Of a stretch of 42,348 nt of DNA, positions 33,322 to 41,752 are shown one piece after another. A program made the translations under genes and the position numbers. Positions within the stretch are counted from its first letter, which is position 1. The number at the start of each line of letters is the position of its first letter. The notes under the pieces are model-generated. The model was not told the DNA's origin, did no database searches, and saw only the letters and a list, made by a program, of their open reading frames with translations. Source of the DNA: an uncultured Clostridia bacterium. GTDB lineage: Bacteria; Bacillota; Clostridia; Christensenellales; Borkfalkiaceae. The stretch spans positions 1 through 42,348 of the forward strand of contig CALVLH010000013.1 in assembly GCA_944336975.1 (NCBI GenBank), written 5' to 3'.

Positions 33322-34164
33322 ATGTATCGCATACTGAAAAGGAAAGAACTCAATCCTACCGTCACGCTGATGGACATCGAAGCGCCTTTTGTCGCAAGGA
33401 AGGCGAAAGCGGGACAGTTTATCATATTGCGCGTGGACGAGGAAGGGGAACGCATTCCCCTGACCGTCGCGGGGTGCGACGCGAATACGGGCGCCGTCAC
33501 GATCATTTTTCAGATCGTCGGCGCGACCACGCAGAAACTCAACGAGAAAAAAGAAGGCGAATTCATTCAGGATTTCGTCGGGCCGCTCGGAAGACCCACG
33601 CACGTCGAGGGACTCAGAAAGGTCGCCGTCGTGGGCGGCGGCGTCGGCTGTGCGATCGCGCTTCCCGTCGCGCGCCGTCTGCACGAGCTCGGCTGCGAAG
33701 TGACGAGCATCGTCGGTTTTCGCAACAAAGACCTCGTCATCCTCGAAGAGGAATTCAGGGAATATTCCGACCGCTTCTTCATGATGACGGACGACGGCAG
33801 TTACGGCGAGCACGGCAACGTCTGCGTGCCGCTCAACCGCCTGCTGGAAGCGGGGGAGCGCTTCGACGAGGTCATCACGATCGGGCCGCTCATCATGATG
33901 AAATTCGTCGCGCTGGCGACCAAGCCTTACGGCGTAAAGACGATCGCGAGCATGAACCCCGTCATGATCGACGGAACGGGGATGTGCGGCGGATGCCGCC
34001 TGACCGTGGGCGGAGAGACCAAGTTCGCCTGTGTGGACGGCCCCGAATTCGACGCGCACCTCATCGACTTCGACGAGGCGATGAAGCGCTCGCGCACCTA
34101 TTCCGAATTTGAGAAAGAGGCTCGGGAAAAACACTGCAACCTCTTCCGCCAGGAGGTAAAATAA
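33322..34164 (+). CDS. nfnA: Ferredoxin-NADP+ oxidoreductase NfnA-type subunit
   Basis: 280 aa. N-terminal FAD-binding barrel (RIPLTVAGCDANTGAVTIIFQIVG), NAD(P)-binding Rossmann domain (VAVVGGGVGCAIALPVA) and a C-terminal [2Fe-2S] motif with D217, C222, C225 and C237. An Asp-plus-three-Cys ligand set is known from NfnA. Paired with the next gene it forms NfnAB (also called sulfide dehydrogenase SudAB), which bifurcates electrons between NADH, ferredoxin and NADPH in anaerobes. The ATG at 33322 has GGGAGG eight bases upstream; a longer reading would begin inside the promoter. Confidence 0.9.
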   Translation: MYRILKRKELNPTVTLMDIEAPFVARKAKAGQFIILRVDEEGERIPLTVAGCDANTGAVTIIFQIVGATTQKLNEKKEGEFIQDFVGPLGRPTHVEGLRKVAVVGGGVGCAIALPVARRLHELGCEVTSIVGFRNKDLVILEEEFREYSDRFFMMTDDGSYGEHGNVCVPLNRLLEAGERFDEVITIGPLIMMKFVALATKPYGVKTIASMNPVMIDGTGMCGGCRLTVGGETKFACVDGPEFDAHLIDFDEAMKRSRTYSEFEKEAREKHCNLFRQEVK

Positions 34165-34165
34165 G

Positions 34166-35563
34166 ATGCCGAAATTCAACATGAATCCCAAGAAAAATCC
34201 CATGCCGTCGCAGGATCCGCTCGTCAGAAACAAGAATTTCGACGAAGTCGCGACGGGTTATACGGCGGAGACGGCGATCGACGAGGCGAAGCGCTGTCTG
34301 AACTGCAAAAATCAGCCGTGCGTAGCGGGCTGTCCCGTCAATATCCACATCCCCGAATTCATCGCGTGCGTGGCGGAAGGAAGGTTCGAGGACGCCTATC
34401 AGGTGATCGCGCGTTCTTCCTCCCTTCCCGCGGTCTGCGGACGCGTCTGCCCGCAGGAAACGCAGTGCGAAGGCAGATGCACGCGCGGGATCAAGGGCGA
34501 ACCCGTCGCCATCGGTCGGCTGGAACGCTTCGTAGCGGACTATCACAACGCAAACTGCGCGCAGAAACCCGTCCGTCCCGAGAGCAACGGGCATAAGGTC
34601 GCGATCGTCGGATCCGGCCCCGCGGGGCTGACCTGCGCGGGCGATCTCGCGAAGCTGGGTTACGACGTCACCGTGTTCGAGGCGCTTCACCTCGCGGGCG
34701 GCGTGCTCGTCTACGGAATCCCCGAATTCCGTCTCCCCAAGGCGATCGTGCGCAAAGAGGTGGAAAATCTGCAGGCTCTCGGCGTGAAGATCGAGACGAA
34801 CATGGTCATCGGCAGAGTGCTTTCCGTCGAAGAACTCAAAGAGGAATACGGCTTCGAGGCGATATTCATCGGTTCGGGCGCGGGTCTTCCCAAGTTCATG
34901 GGCATTCCCGGGGAGAATGCGAAAGGGGTATATTCGGCGAACGAATATCTCACCCGCACCAACCTCATGAAAGCGTATAAAGAGGGGAGCGCGACGCCCA
35001 TCATGCACGCGAAGAACGTCGCGGTCGTGGGCGGCGGAAACGTCGCGATGGACGCGGCGCGTTGCGCAAAGCGCATGGGCGCGGAAAACGTCTACATCGT
35101 TTACCGCCGTTCGGAAGCGGAACTTCCCGCGCGGCGCGAGGAAGTGGAGCACGCGAAGGAAGAGCAGATCATCTTCCGCCTTCTGACCAATCCCGTGGAG
35201 ATTCTCGCGGACGAGCAGGACAACGTGGTCGGCATGAAGTGCATCGAGATGGAGCTGGGCGAGCCGGACGCGAGCGGACGCCGCCGCCCCGTGGAAAAGC
35301 CGGGCAGCGAGTTCACGATGGACGTGGATTGCGTGATCATGTCGCTCGGCACTTCTCCCAATCCGCTCCTCAAAGCGACGACGCCCGGGCTGGAAACGCA
35401 GCGCCGCGGGGAGATCGTCGCGGACGAGACGGGCAAGACCTCGCTCGAAGGCGTCTATGCGGGCGGTGACGCGGTCACGGGCGCGGCGACGGTCATCCTC
35501 GCGATGGGCGCGGGTAAGACGGCGGCGAAGGCGATCGACGAATATATCAGGAACAGATCGTAA
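34166..35563 (+). CDS. nfnB: NfnB-type subunit (glutamate synthase small-subunit-like, NADPH-dependent)
   Basis: 465 aa. Two N-terminal [4Fe-4S] sites are given by C44, C47, C52, C56 and C91, C95, C101, C105. An FAD-binding Rossmann motif (VAIVGSGPAGLTCAGDLAKLGYDV) and an NADPH-binding one (VAVVGGGNVAMDAARCAKRMGA) follow, and the C-terminal GGDAVTGAATVILAMGAGKTAA closes the flavin site. Such proteins are often annotated gltA/gltD; next to nfnA, with a one-base gap and shared promoter, NfnB is the better name. The AGGAGG site lies inside the end of nfnA. Confidence 0.92.
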   Translation: MPKFNMNPKKNPMPSQDPLVRNKNFDEVATGYTAETAIDEAKRCLNCKNQPCVAGCPVNIHIPEFIACVAEGRFEDAYQVIARSSSLPAVCGRVCPQETQCEGRCTRGIKGEPVAIGRLERFVADYHNANCAQKPVRPESNGHKVAIVGSGPAGLTCAGDLAKLGYDVTVFEALHLAGGVLVYGIPEFRLPKAIVRKEVENLQALGVKIETNMVIGRVLSVEELKEEYGFEAIFIGSGAGLPKFMGIPGENAKGVYSANEYLTRTNLMKAYKEGSATPIMHAKNVAVVGGGNVAMDAARCAKRMGAENVYIVYRRSEAELPARREEVEHAKEEQIIFRLLTNPVEILADEQDNVVGMKCIEMELGEPDASGRRRPVEKPGSEFTMDVDCVIMSLGTSPNPLLKATTPGLETQRRGEIVADETGKTSLEGVYAGGDAVTGAATVILAMGAGKTAAKAIDEYIRNRS

Positions 35564-35589
35564 AATACGCGACAAAGAAAAAACGGCAG

Positions 35590-35615
35590 GCGGGCGCACG
35601 GATATTTGCGCCCGC
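35590..35615 (+). terminator. Intrinsic terminator after nfnB
   Basis: Nine-bp stem GCGGGCGCA/TGCGCCCGC with an 8-nt loop and TTTCT after it. Part of the loop and 3' arm doubles as the -35 region of the cwlD promoter. Confidence 0.75.
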
Positions 35616-35628
35616 TTTCTCATACCAT
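35600..35628 (+). promoter_or_regulatory. SigE-like sporulation promoter of cwlD
   Basis: -35 GGATATT (35600-35606; SigE consensus KMATATT), 14-bp spacer, -10 CATACCAT (35621-35628; consensus CATACAnT). The ATG (35634) is six bases after the final T, the same geometry as at yabP. No ribosome site is present. Confidence 0.65.
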
Positions 35629-35633
35629 AGAAT

Positions 35634-36338
35634 ATGGATTTTCTCTTCAAACATCGCGCCGCGCTCGGATTTGCCTGTCTTGCGCTCGCGGTGATCGTGA
35701 CTTTCGGCATCTGTTTCTTCGCGCTTTCGGTAACAGCTTCGTCCGCGCAGCGCATCACCGTCGTCATTGACGCGGGACACGGCGGCGTGGACGGCGGCGT
35801 GACGGGCGTGAATACGGGGGCAAAAGAGAGCGACGTCAACCTGGACATCTCCCGCCTGTTGCAAAAGCGGCTGGAAGAGGCGGGGCTGTACGTCGTGCAG
35901 ACGCGGCTCACGCAATCGGGGCTGTACGGCGCGGCGGTCTCGGGATACAAGATGCGCGACATGAAAAAGCGCAAAGAGATCATCGAGAACGCTTCGCCCG
36001 CGCTCGTCGTATCCGTACATCAGAACTTTTTTCCGCTTTCTTCCCGCCGCGGCGCGCAGGTCTTTTATCGCGCCGATTCCGAGCAGTCGTACGCACTCGC
36101 CTGTCTCATACAGAACGCCTTCAACGCCATGCCCGAATGCGCGAGGAAGTGTCAGCCGCTCGCCGGCGACTATTACATCCTCAATTGCAGCGAATATCCT
36201 TCCGTCATCGCCGAATGCGGTTTTTTGTCCAACGCGCAGGACGAGGCGCTCCTCGTCACCGCCCAATATCGCGCGCGCGTCGCAGAAACGCTCGCCGAGG
36301 GCATACTTGCCTATCTTTCATCCGCCGCGAACGGTTGA
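35634..36338 (+). CDS. cwlD: N-acetylmuramoyl-L-alanine amidase, CwlD type
   Basis: 234 aa, near the 237 aa of Bacillus CwlD. An uncleaved N-terminal signal/membrane segment (about 9-36) precedes an Amidase_3 domain. Zinc ligands: H49 in VVIDAGHGG, E65 in KESDVNL and the histidine in VSVHQNFF; the catalytic Glu is in AECGFLSN. CwlD removes peptides from muramic acid so that muramic-delta-lactam can form in the spore cortex. A SigE-like promoter and the absence of other domains (no SPOR, no cell-wall repeat) support CwlD rather than a vegetative autolysin. Confidence 0.88.
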   Translation: MDFLFKHRAALGFACLALAVIVTFGICFFALSVTASSAQRITVVIDAGHGGVDGGVTGVNTGAKESDVNLDISRLLQKRLEEAGLYVVQTRLTQSGLYGAAVSGYKMRDMKKRKEIIENASPALVVSVHQNFFPLSSRRGAQVFYRADSEQSYALACLIQNAFNAMPECARKCQPLAGDYYILNCSEYPSVIAECGFLSNAQDEALLVTAQYRARVAETLAEGILAYLSSAANG

Positions 36339-36363
36339 CTTCCTTCGCTCGGGGTGATATAAT
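36335..36363 (+). promoter_or_regulatory. SigA promoter, leaderless thioesterase mRNA
   Basis: TTGACT (36335-36340), 17-bp spacer, extended -10 TGA-TATAAT (36358-36363). The ATG at 36370 is exactly seven bases after the last T. The -35 overlaps the cwlD stop. Confidence 0.85.
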
Positions 36364-36369
36364 TGCCAT

Positions 36370-37110
36370 ATGAGCGATTACAGGCATTTTCGGACGTTTG
36401 AAGTCCGCTATTCGGACGCCGATTTCAAAGACGACGTCAAACTTTCCGCGTTGCTCTCCTTTGTGCAGGAGGCGGCGTGTTCGAGCGCGGACGAGCTCGG
36501 CTTCGGATACGAAGCGCTCAAACCGCGCGGGCTCGGTTTTCTCGTGGTGGGAACGCAGTGCGAATTTTACGCGCCCGTCCGCCTGGGCGAAGCGATCACG
36601 GTCGCGACGTGGCCTTGTCCGCCCCGTCACGCCTTCTTCGAGAGAGATTACCTCGTGACGGATCGCGATGGGAACAAGCTCTGTGCGCTTGCCTCGCGCT
36701 GGTGTCTGTTCGATTTCGCTTCGGGAACGCTCCGTTCTGAGGACGCCCTGCCTGAGCACGAGCAGAATTGCTATAATCCCGAAAAGAGCATTGCCGTATC
36801 CTCGTGGCGGCTCCCGAAGATCGGAGAGGACGGGGAAGAGGTCTACCGCATGAAGATATGCGGGAGCCATTGCGATCACTATCTCCATGCGAACAACGCC
36901 CGTTATGCCGATTTCTTTTCCGATTGCTTCACCATGCGGGAACTTTCGGAGCGGCGCGTCAGGCGCTTTGCGATCACTTATATCCGCCAGGCAAAGGAAG
37001 GCGAGGAGATCGTTTTCGTGAGAAAAGACTGCGGAAACGGCGTATATCTCGCGGAAGCGCGTCATGACGGGGAGGCGATCGCACAATTTAGCATGGAAAC
37101 GGAGGATTAA
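36370..37110 (+). CDS. Acyl-ACP thioesterase
   Basis: 246 aa, a double hot-dog thioesterase of the plant-like acyl-ACP family. The first hot-dog domain has RYSDADFKDDVKLSALLSFVQEAA and TVATWPCPPRHAFFERDYLVTDRDG; the second starts at YRMKICGSHCDHYLHANNARYADFFSDC, with the conserved HANNARY-type motif. It releases free fatty acids from acyl-ACP. With degV in the neighbourhood this gives both release and re-use of fatty acids, though they are not in one operon. The start has no ribosome site; the promoter predicts leaderless initiation. Confidence 0.88.
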   Translation: MSDYRHFRTFEVRYSDADFKDDVKLSALLSFVQEAACSSADELGFGYEALKPRGLGFLVVGTQCEFYAPVRLGEAITVATWPCPPRHAFFERDYLVTDRDGNKLCALASRWCLFDFASGTLRSEDALPEHEQNCYNPEKSIAVSSWRLPKIGEDGEEVYRMKICGSHCDHYLHANNARYADFFSDCFTMRELSERRVRRFAITYIRQAKEGEEIVFVRKDCGNGVYLAEARHDGEAIAQFSMETED

Positions 37111-37121
37111 GGAGAACGAAC

Positions 37122-37685
37122 ATGAAGAAGAACGCAGCCGCTTGCACCTGTCTTGCACCCGTTCCCGCAGTGATGGTATCGTGCGGGACGCAGGAGCAGT
37201 CCAACATCATCACGCTCGCCTGGGTGGGAACGATCAATTCCGAACCGCCGACGGTGAGCATTTCCATCCGCTATTCCCGCCATTCGTTCGCGATCGTGGA
37301 AGAATGCAAGGAGTTCACCGTCAATCTCGTGACGAAAGATCTCGTCCGCGCGACCGACCGCTGCGGCGTGGTCTCGGGCAAGAATGCGGATAAATTCGCG
37401 CTTTGCGGGCTGACCAAGGGGAAGGGCGTCGCCGTTTCCTGCCCGTATATCGCCGAATGCCCCGTATCCCTCGAATGTAAGGTGGTGAAGCGGGTGGATC
37501 TCGGTACGCACGCCGTGTTTTTCGGGGAGATCGTCAACGTGATCGCCGACGAAAAATATGTGGACGAAAAGGGCAGGTTGTCTCTTCCCGAAGGGCTTCT
37601 CGCCGCGTATGTGAACGGGAAGTATGTCTCGACGGGCGAAGCGCTCGGTTCTTACGGGTTCACCGCAAAGGAGAAAAACGCATGA
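37122..37685 (+). CDS. Flavin reductase family (FMN-binding split barrel) protein
   Basis: 187 aa. The N-terminal VPAVMVSCGTQEQSNIITLAWVGTINSEPPTVSISIR is the characteristic flavin-binding start, and EFTVNLVTKDLVRATDRCGVVSGKNADKF is the usual second motif. Such proteins bind FMN and pass electrons from NAD(P)H to flavin or to partner proteins. The start is preceded by AAGGAGAACG, 11 bases after the thioesterase stop, so it is in the same operon. Its stop overlaps the next gene (ATGA). A cysteine-rich N-terminus (AAACTCLAP) is odd for the family. Confidence 0.88.
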   Translation: MKKNAAACTCLAPVPAVMVSCGTQEQSNIITLAWVGTINSEPPTVSISIRYSRHSFAIVEECKEFTVNLVTKDLVRATDRCGVVSGKNADKFALCGLTKGKGVAVSCPYIAECPVSLECKVVKRVDLGTHAVFFGEIVNVIADEKYVDEKGRLSLPEGLLAAYVNGKYVSTGEALGSYGFTAKEKNA

Positions 37686-38152
37686 AAACGGGCGTCGCGC
37701 GCTATGTCAAGATCATGAGATCGCTGTTCGTCGCCTTTTGCGTGATCGCGGTCCCCGCTCTGATGATCAGCCTCTCTCTGGCGGTCAATCTCGAAGACAA
37801 AGCGCTTTGGATCTGCATTTCCGTCGCCGTCGCGCTCCTGTTTTTCGTCGCGTACGGCTTTTATACCATGAACGTGGCGATGGGGACGGTCGTCGAAGTG
37901 CAATGCACCGACAGGATGATCTATCTCAAAACGCCGCGCAAGACGTATTCTTACGACGCGGAAAGCGGTTGCGTGAGCGTGAGAGTGTATAAAAACAAAT
38001 TCGTCGGCGTCTTCGAAACGCAGGATTCACGCGATAAATTCATCTTTTACCGCCGCGTTCTCTTTTCCAAATATCACGAGGTGCAGTTCACGGAGGACGA
38101 CATCCGTCCCTTTTATCCGCTCATCGACCGCGCCATGCAATCTCAGGATTGA
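37682..38152 (+). CDS. Two-helix membrane protein of unknown function
   Basis: 156 aa. Two membrane segments (about 13-36 and 43-65) are followed by a soluble domain of about 90 residues rich in strands (VVEVQCTDRMIYLKTPRKTYSYDAESGCVSVRVYKNKFVGVFE), reminiscent of small YcxB-like proteins with a C-terminal PH-like domain. That similarity is an impression only. It is the last gene of thioesterase-flavin reductase, overlapping by four bases, and is followed by a strong terminator. Confidence 0.7.
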   Translation: MKTGVARYVKIMRSLFVAFCVIAVPALMISLSLAVNLEDKALWICISVAVALLFFVAYGFYTMNVAMGTVVEVQCTDRMIYLKTPRKTYSYDAESGCVSVRVYKNKFVGVFETQDSRDKFIFYRRVLFSKYHEVQFTEDDIRPFYPLIDRAMQSQD

Positions 38153-38172
38153 ACGGGAGGCTTGCCTCCCGT
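38153..38172 (+). terminator. Intrinsic terminator of the thioesterase operon
   Basis: Eight-bp stem ACGGGAGG/CCTCCCGT with loop CTTG and five T. It directly follows the membrane-protein stop. Confidence 0.92.
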
Positions 38173-38176
38173 TTTT

Positions 38177-38260
38177 ATATGCAAATATTCATAAAAAATA
38201 CACATATATTGCATAAAATTCATTATTAAAAATAAATATGCAAAATTTATAAATTTTTTT
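38177..38260 (+). promoter_or_regulatory. AT-rich region with ARG-box-like repeats before argG
   Basis: Three similar copies of TGCA(A/T)A-rich-TTCAT: TATGCAAATATTCATA (38178-38193), TTGCATAAAATTCATTA (38209-38225) and ATATGCAAAATTTATAAA (38237-38254). They resemble half-sites of the ArgR/AhrC ARG box (TGAAT...ATTCA on either strand) but with shorter spacing. They lie 28-104 bases upstream of the argG -35 box. Confidence 0.5.
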
Positions 38261-38281
38261 TGCAAAGGTATGCGGAAACGC

Positions 38282-38310
38282 TTGACTTATAAAACGGGCG
38301 AGTGTATAAT
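38282..38310 (+). promoter_or_regulatory. SigA promoter of the arginine operon
   Basis: TTGACT (38282-38287), 17-bp spacer, TATAAT (38305-38310). The leader is about 27 nt with AAGGAAGG before argG. Confidence 0.85.
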
Positions 38311-38343
38311 CTGCGATGTACTTTGAAAGGAAGGTTTACCGTT

Positions 38344-39573
38344 ATGGAAAAGAAGATCAAAAAAGTAGTATTGGCATATTCGGGAGGGCTGGATACCTCC
38401 ATCATCATTCCCTGGCTCAAAGAGAATTACGACAACTGCGAAGTGATCGCGGTATCGGGCGACGTCGGGCAGGGCACCGAACTGGACGGGCTGGAAGAGA
38501 AGGCGATCAAGACGGGCGCATCCAAGCTGTATGTGCTCGACCTCAAAAAGGAATTCGTGGAAGATTACATTTTCCCGACCATGCAGGCGGGTGCAAAATA
38601 TGAAGACCAGTATCTGCTCGGCACCTCGTTCGCGCGTCCCGTTATCGCCAAGGCGATCGTGGACATCGCGAAGAAGGAAGGGGCGGACGCGATCTGCCAC
38701 GGCTGCACGGGCAAGGGCAACGATCAGGTGCGTTTCGAACTGACCATCAAGGCGTTCGCGCCCGAGATGAAGATCATCGCGCCCTGGCGGATCTGGTCCA
38801 TCAAGAGCCGCGAAGAGGAGATCGAGTACGCGGAAGCGCACAACATCCCGCTCAAAATCAGCCGCGAGACCAACTATTCCAAGGACAAGAACCTGTGGCA
38901 CCTTTCTCACGAAGGTTTGGATCTGGAAGATCCCGCAAACGAGCCGCAGTATGAAAAAGAGGGCTTCCTCGAACTGGGCGTTTCCCCGATGAAGGCGCCC
39001 GACAAGCCCACCTACCTCACCATCCACTTTGAAAAGGGCGTGCCGACGGCGATCGACGGCAAGAAGATGGGTGCGGTCGAGATCGTGGAAACGCTCAACA
39101 AGATCGGCGGCGCGAACGGCGTCGGGCTTTGCGACATGGTGGAAAACCGCCTCGTGGGCATGAAGTCCCGCGGCGTGTACGAAACGCCCGGCGGCACCAT
39201 CCTGTATGCGGCGCACCAGATGCTGGAAATGATCTGTCTCGATAAGGCGACGCAGCACTATAAGCAGCTCGTCGCGGTCAAGTTCGGCGAGATGGTGTAC
39301 GACGGTCAGTGGTTCACGCCCCTGCGCGAGGCGCTTTCCGCGTTCGTCTCCAAGACGCAGGAGACGGTCACGGGCGACGTCAAGCTCCGCATCTACAAGG
39401 GCAACGTCACCAACGCGGGCATCACGTCTCCCTATTCGCTTTACAGCGAGAATATCGCGACGTTCGACGACGACGGCGGCGCTTACAGCCAGAAGGATTC
39501 GGAGGGCTTCATCAACCTGTTCGGTCTTCCCATCAAGGTGAAGGCGATGCTCGAACAGCACAAGCTGAAATAA
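38344..39573 (+). CDS. argG: Argininosuccinate synthase
   Basis: 409 aa, the standard length. It has the ATP pyrophosphatase loop AYSGGLDTS near the N-terminus, [35 protein letters not shown] for citrulline/aspartate binding, and [25 protein letters not shown]. It joins citrulline and aspartate to argininosuccinate. The ATG at 38344 is chosen for its AAGGAAGG nine bases upstream and the conserved [10 protein letters not shown] start. Its stop overlaps argC (TAATG). No argH follows in the window. Confidence 0.96.
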   Translation: MEKKIKKVVLAYSGGLDTSIIIPWLKENYDNCEVIAVSGDVGQGTELDGLEEKAIKTGASKLYVLDLKKEFVEDYIFPTMQAGAKYEDQYLLGTSFARPVIAKAIVDIAKKEGADAICHGCTGKGNDQVRFELTIKAFAPEMKIIAPWRIWSIKSREEEIEYAEAHNIPLKISRETNYSKDKNLWHLSHEGLDLEDPANEPQYEKEGFLELGVSPMKAPDKPTYLTIHFEKGVPTAIDGKKMGAVEIVETLNKIGGANGVGLCDMVENRLVGMKSRGVYETPGGTILYAAHQMLEMICLDKATQHYKQLVAVKFGEMVYDGQWFTPLREALSAFVSKTQETVTGDVKLRIYKGNVTNAGITSPYSLYSENIATFDDDGGAYSQKDSEGFINLFGLPIKVKAMLEQHKLK

Positions 39574-40499
39574 TGGTCAAAGTATTTATTGACGGAAAGG
39601 CGGGGACGACCGGTCTCCGTATCTATGAAAGGTTGGGAAAGCGGGACGATGTTCAGATCGTCTCGCTTTCCGAAAATTTACGAAAAGACGTCGCGGCGCG
39701 CAAAGACGCGATCAACAACGCCGACGTCGTGTTCCTGTGCCTGCCCGACGACGCGGCGCGGGAGGCGGTGACGCTGGTCGAAAATCCCGCGGTGAAGATC
39801 ATCGACGCTTCCACCGCGCACAGGACGCAGGAGGGTTGGGCGTACGGATTCCCCGAGCTTTCGGACGAATTCCGCCATGCGGTCGCCTTCGGCAACCGCA
39901 TCGCCAATCCCGGGTGCCATGCGAGCGGGTTCATCTCGCTCGTCTATCCGCTCGTGCGTTGGGGGCTGGTCTCTCCCGACTATCCCTTCGTGTGCCATTC
40001 GGTCACGGGATATACGGGCGGGGGAAACAAGATGATCGCGCAGTACGAGAACGCGGAGCGCGACGTCCTTCTGGACAGCCCGCGCCAGTACGGGCTCACG
40101 CAGGCGCATAAGCACCTGCCCGAAATGCAGAAGATCTGTTCGCTTGCGAGAACGCCCGTGTTCTGCCCGATCGTCGCCGACTTCGATTGCGGGATGTGCG
40201 TGACCGTGCCGCTGTTTGCCGATCTGCTTTCGCGGCGCATGACGGTCAAAGAGCTTGCGGAATTTTTTGCTGATTATTATGCGGGACAGAAGTTCATTTC
40301 GGTTACGCAGGAATCGGAAGGGGGATTTCTCTCCGCGAACGCCCTGCGCGATACCAACCGCATGGAGATCTTCGTCGGCGGCAACGACGAGCGCATTCTG
40401 CTCTGTTCCAGCTTCGACAATCTCGGGAAAGGCGCGTCCGGCGCGGCAATTCAGAACATGAATATCGCTCTGGGACTTGACGAGGGCGTTTCTTTGTAG
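39573..40499 (+). CDS. argC: N-acetyl-gamma-glutamyl-phosphate reductase, type 2 (short form)
   Basis: 308 aa, the short AGPR type rather than the roughly 345 aa form. N-terminal [21 protein letters not shown] replaces the usual GASGYTG motif, as in type 2 enzymes. The catalytic cysteine is in ANPGCHASGF, and the histidine in QAHKHLPEM. It reduces N-acetylglutamyl phosphate to the semialdehyde with NADPH. The ATG overlaps the argG stop by one base. The argJ promoter begins in its last codons. Confidence 0.94.
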   Translation: MVKVFIDGKAGTTGLRIYERLGKRDDVQIVSLSENLRKDVAARKDAINNADVVFLCLPDDAAREAVTLVENPAVKIIDASTAHRTQEGWAYGFPELSDEFRHAVAFGNRIANPGCHASGFISLVYPLVRWGLVSPDYPFVCHSVTGYTGGGNKMIAQYENAERDVLLDSPRQYGLTQAHKHLPEMQKICSLARTPVFCPIVADFDCGMCVTVPLFADLLSRRMTVKELAEFFADYYAGQKFISVTQESEGGFLSANALRDTNRMEIFVGGNDERILLCSSFDNLGKGASGAAIQNMNIALGLDEGVSL

Positions 40500-40505
40500 T
40501 ATAAT
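40477..40505 (+). promoter_or_regulatory. Internal SigA promoter before argJ
   Basis: TTGACG (40477-40482, inside argC), 17-bp spacer, TATAAT (40500-40505). It gives argJ-argB a second transcript. Confidence 0.75.
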
Positions 40506-40537
40506 AGTAAAGATAGTGTAAACAGGAGTATGGAAGA

Positions 40538-41752
40538 ATGTTGACACAGATCGCGGGCGGCGTTTGCGCCCCGAAGGGATTCCGCGCGAACGGCGTTCAC
40601 TGCGGTATCCGCAAGAATAAAACGAAAAAAGACCTCGCGCTCATCGTCGCCGACGTGAAATGCGCGACGGCGTGCGTCTATACCACCAACCTCGTCAAGG
40701 GCGCGCCCATCCTCGTGACCAAACAGAACGTCGCGGACGGATACGCGCAGGCGGTCATCTGCAACAGCGGCAACGCGAACACCTGCAACGCGGACGGGGT
40801 GGAGATCGCCGAGAAGATGTGCGAGCTGGTGCGCGAATATACGGGAATCAACGCGGGTGACGTGGTGGTCGCTTCGACGGGCGTCATCGGACAGAAACTT
40901 TCCCTCGATCCCATTATTGCGGGAATGCCCGCCCTGTGCGAGGGGCTGGGAGATCACAGCACCGCGGCGGCGGAGGCGATCATGACGACGGATACCGTCG
41001 CGAAGGAGATCGCGTTTTCGTTCACGGCGGGCGGCAAGGAATGCAGGATCGGCGCGATCTGCAAGGGCGTCGGAATGATCTGCCCCAATATGGCGACCAT
41101 GCTCATGTTCGTGACGACGGACGTCGCGATTTCGCCCGCCATGTTGCAGAAGGCGCTCTCGGCGGACGTGAAAAAGTCTCTGAACATGGTCAGCGTGGAC
41201 AGGGATACCTCCACCAACGACACGCTCTGCGTGATGGCGAGCGGGCTGGCGGGAAATGCGGAGATCACCGAGGCGAACGCCGATTACCGCGCGTTCTGCC
41301 GCGCGCTCAACGCGGTGACGACGGCGATGTGCCGCAAGATCGCCCGCGACGGCGAAGGCGCGACCAAACTCATCGAATGCCGCGTTTCGGGGGCGTCCTC
41401 CCTGAAAAACGCGCGTCTCGTCGCCAAATCCGTCATCAATTCGCCCCTTCTGAAAGCCGCGATGTTCGGCTCGGACGCGAACTGGGGCAGAGTTCTCTGC
41501 GCGATCGGATATTCGGGCGCAAAGCTGGATGTCGAAAAAGTGGACGTCGTGTTCCGTTCGGCGGCGGGAACGCTTCCCGTGTGCAAGGACGGGAGCGGGC
41601 TGGAATTCTCGGAGGACTTCGCCAAGAGAGTACTTTCCGAGGAGGAGATCGTCATCGACGTCGATCTGAACGGTGGCAACTTCCGTGCGACGGCGTGGGG
41701 GTGCGACCTCACTTATGATTACGTAAAAATCAACGGAGATTACAGAACCTGA
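40538..41752 (+). CDS. argJ: Glutamate N-acetyltransferase/amino-acid acetyltransferase (ArgJ)
   Basis: 404 aa, the full ArgJ length. The precursor is self-cleaved before the threonine in MICPNMATMLMFVTTD (T187), which becomes the nucleophile; GVICNSGNANTCN-type and KLIECRVSGASS segments are recognisable. ArgJ moves acetyl from N-acetylornithine to glutamate, so the pathway recycles acetyl, and may also use acetyl-CoA. AGGAG lies nine bases before the ATG. It overlaps argB (TGATG). Confidence 0.95.
   Translation: MLTQIAGGVCAPKGFRANGVHCGIRKNKTKKDLALIVADVKCATACVYTTNLVKGAPILVTKQNVADGYAQAVICNSGNANTCNADGVEIAEKMCELVREYTGINAGDVVVASTGVIGQKLSLDPIIAGMPALCEGLGDHSTAAAEAIMTTDTVAKEIAFSFTAGGKECRIGAICKGVGMICPNMATMLMFVTTDVAISPAMLQKALSADVKKSLNMVSVDRDTSTNDTLCVMASGLAGNAEITEANADYRAFCRALNAVTTAMCRKIARDGEGATKLIECRVSGASSLKNARLVAKSVINSPLLKAAMFGSDANWGRVLCAIGYSGAKLDVEKVDVVFRSAAGTLPVCKDGSGLEFSEDFAKRVLSEEEIVIDVDLNGGNFRATAWGCDLTYDYVKINGDYRT

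Noticed and set aside
38316-38603. ATG six bases after the argG -10 box, opening a 95-codon frame
   Set aside because: It is out of frame with argG and its translation has no protein character. argG has a proper ribosome site downstream, so the ATG is probably coincidental, though its position is noted.
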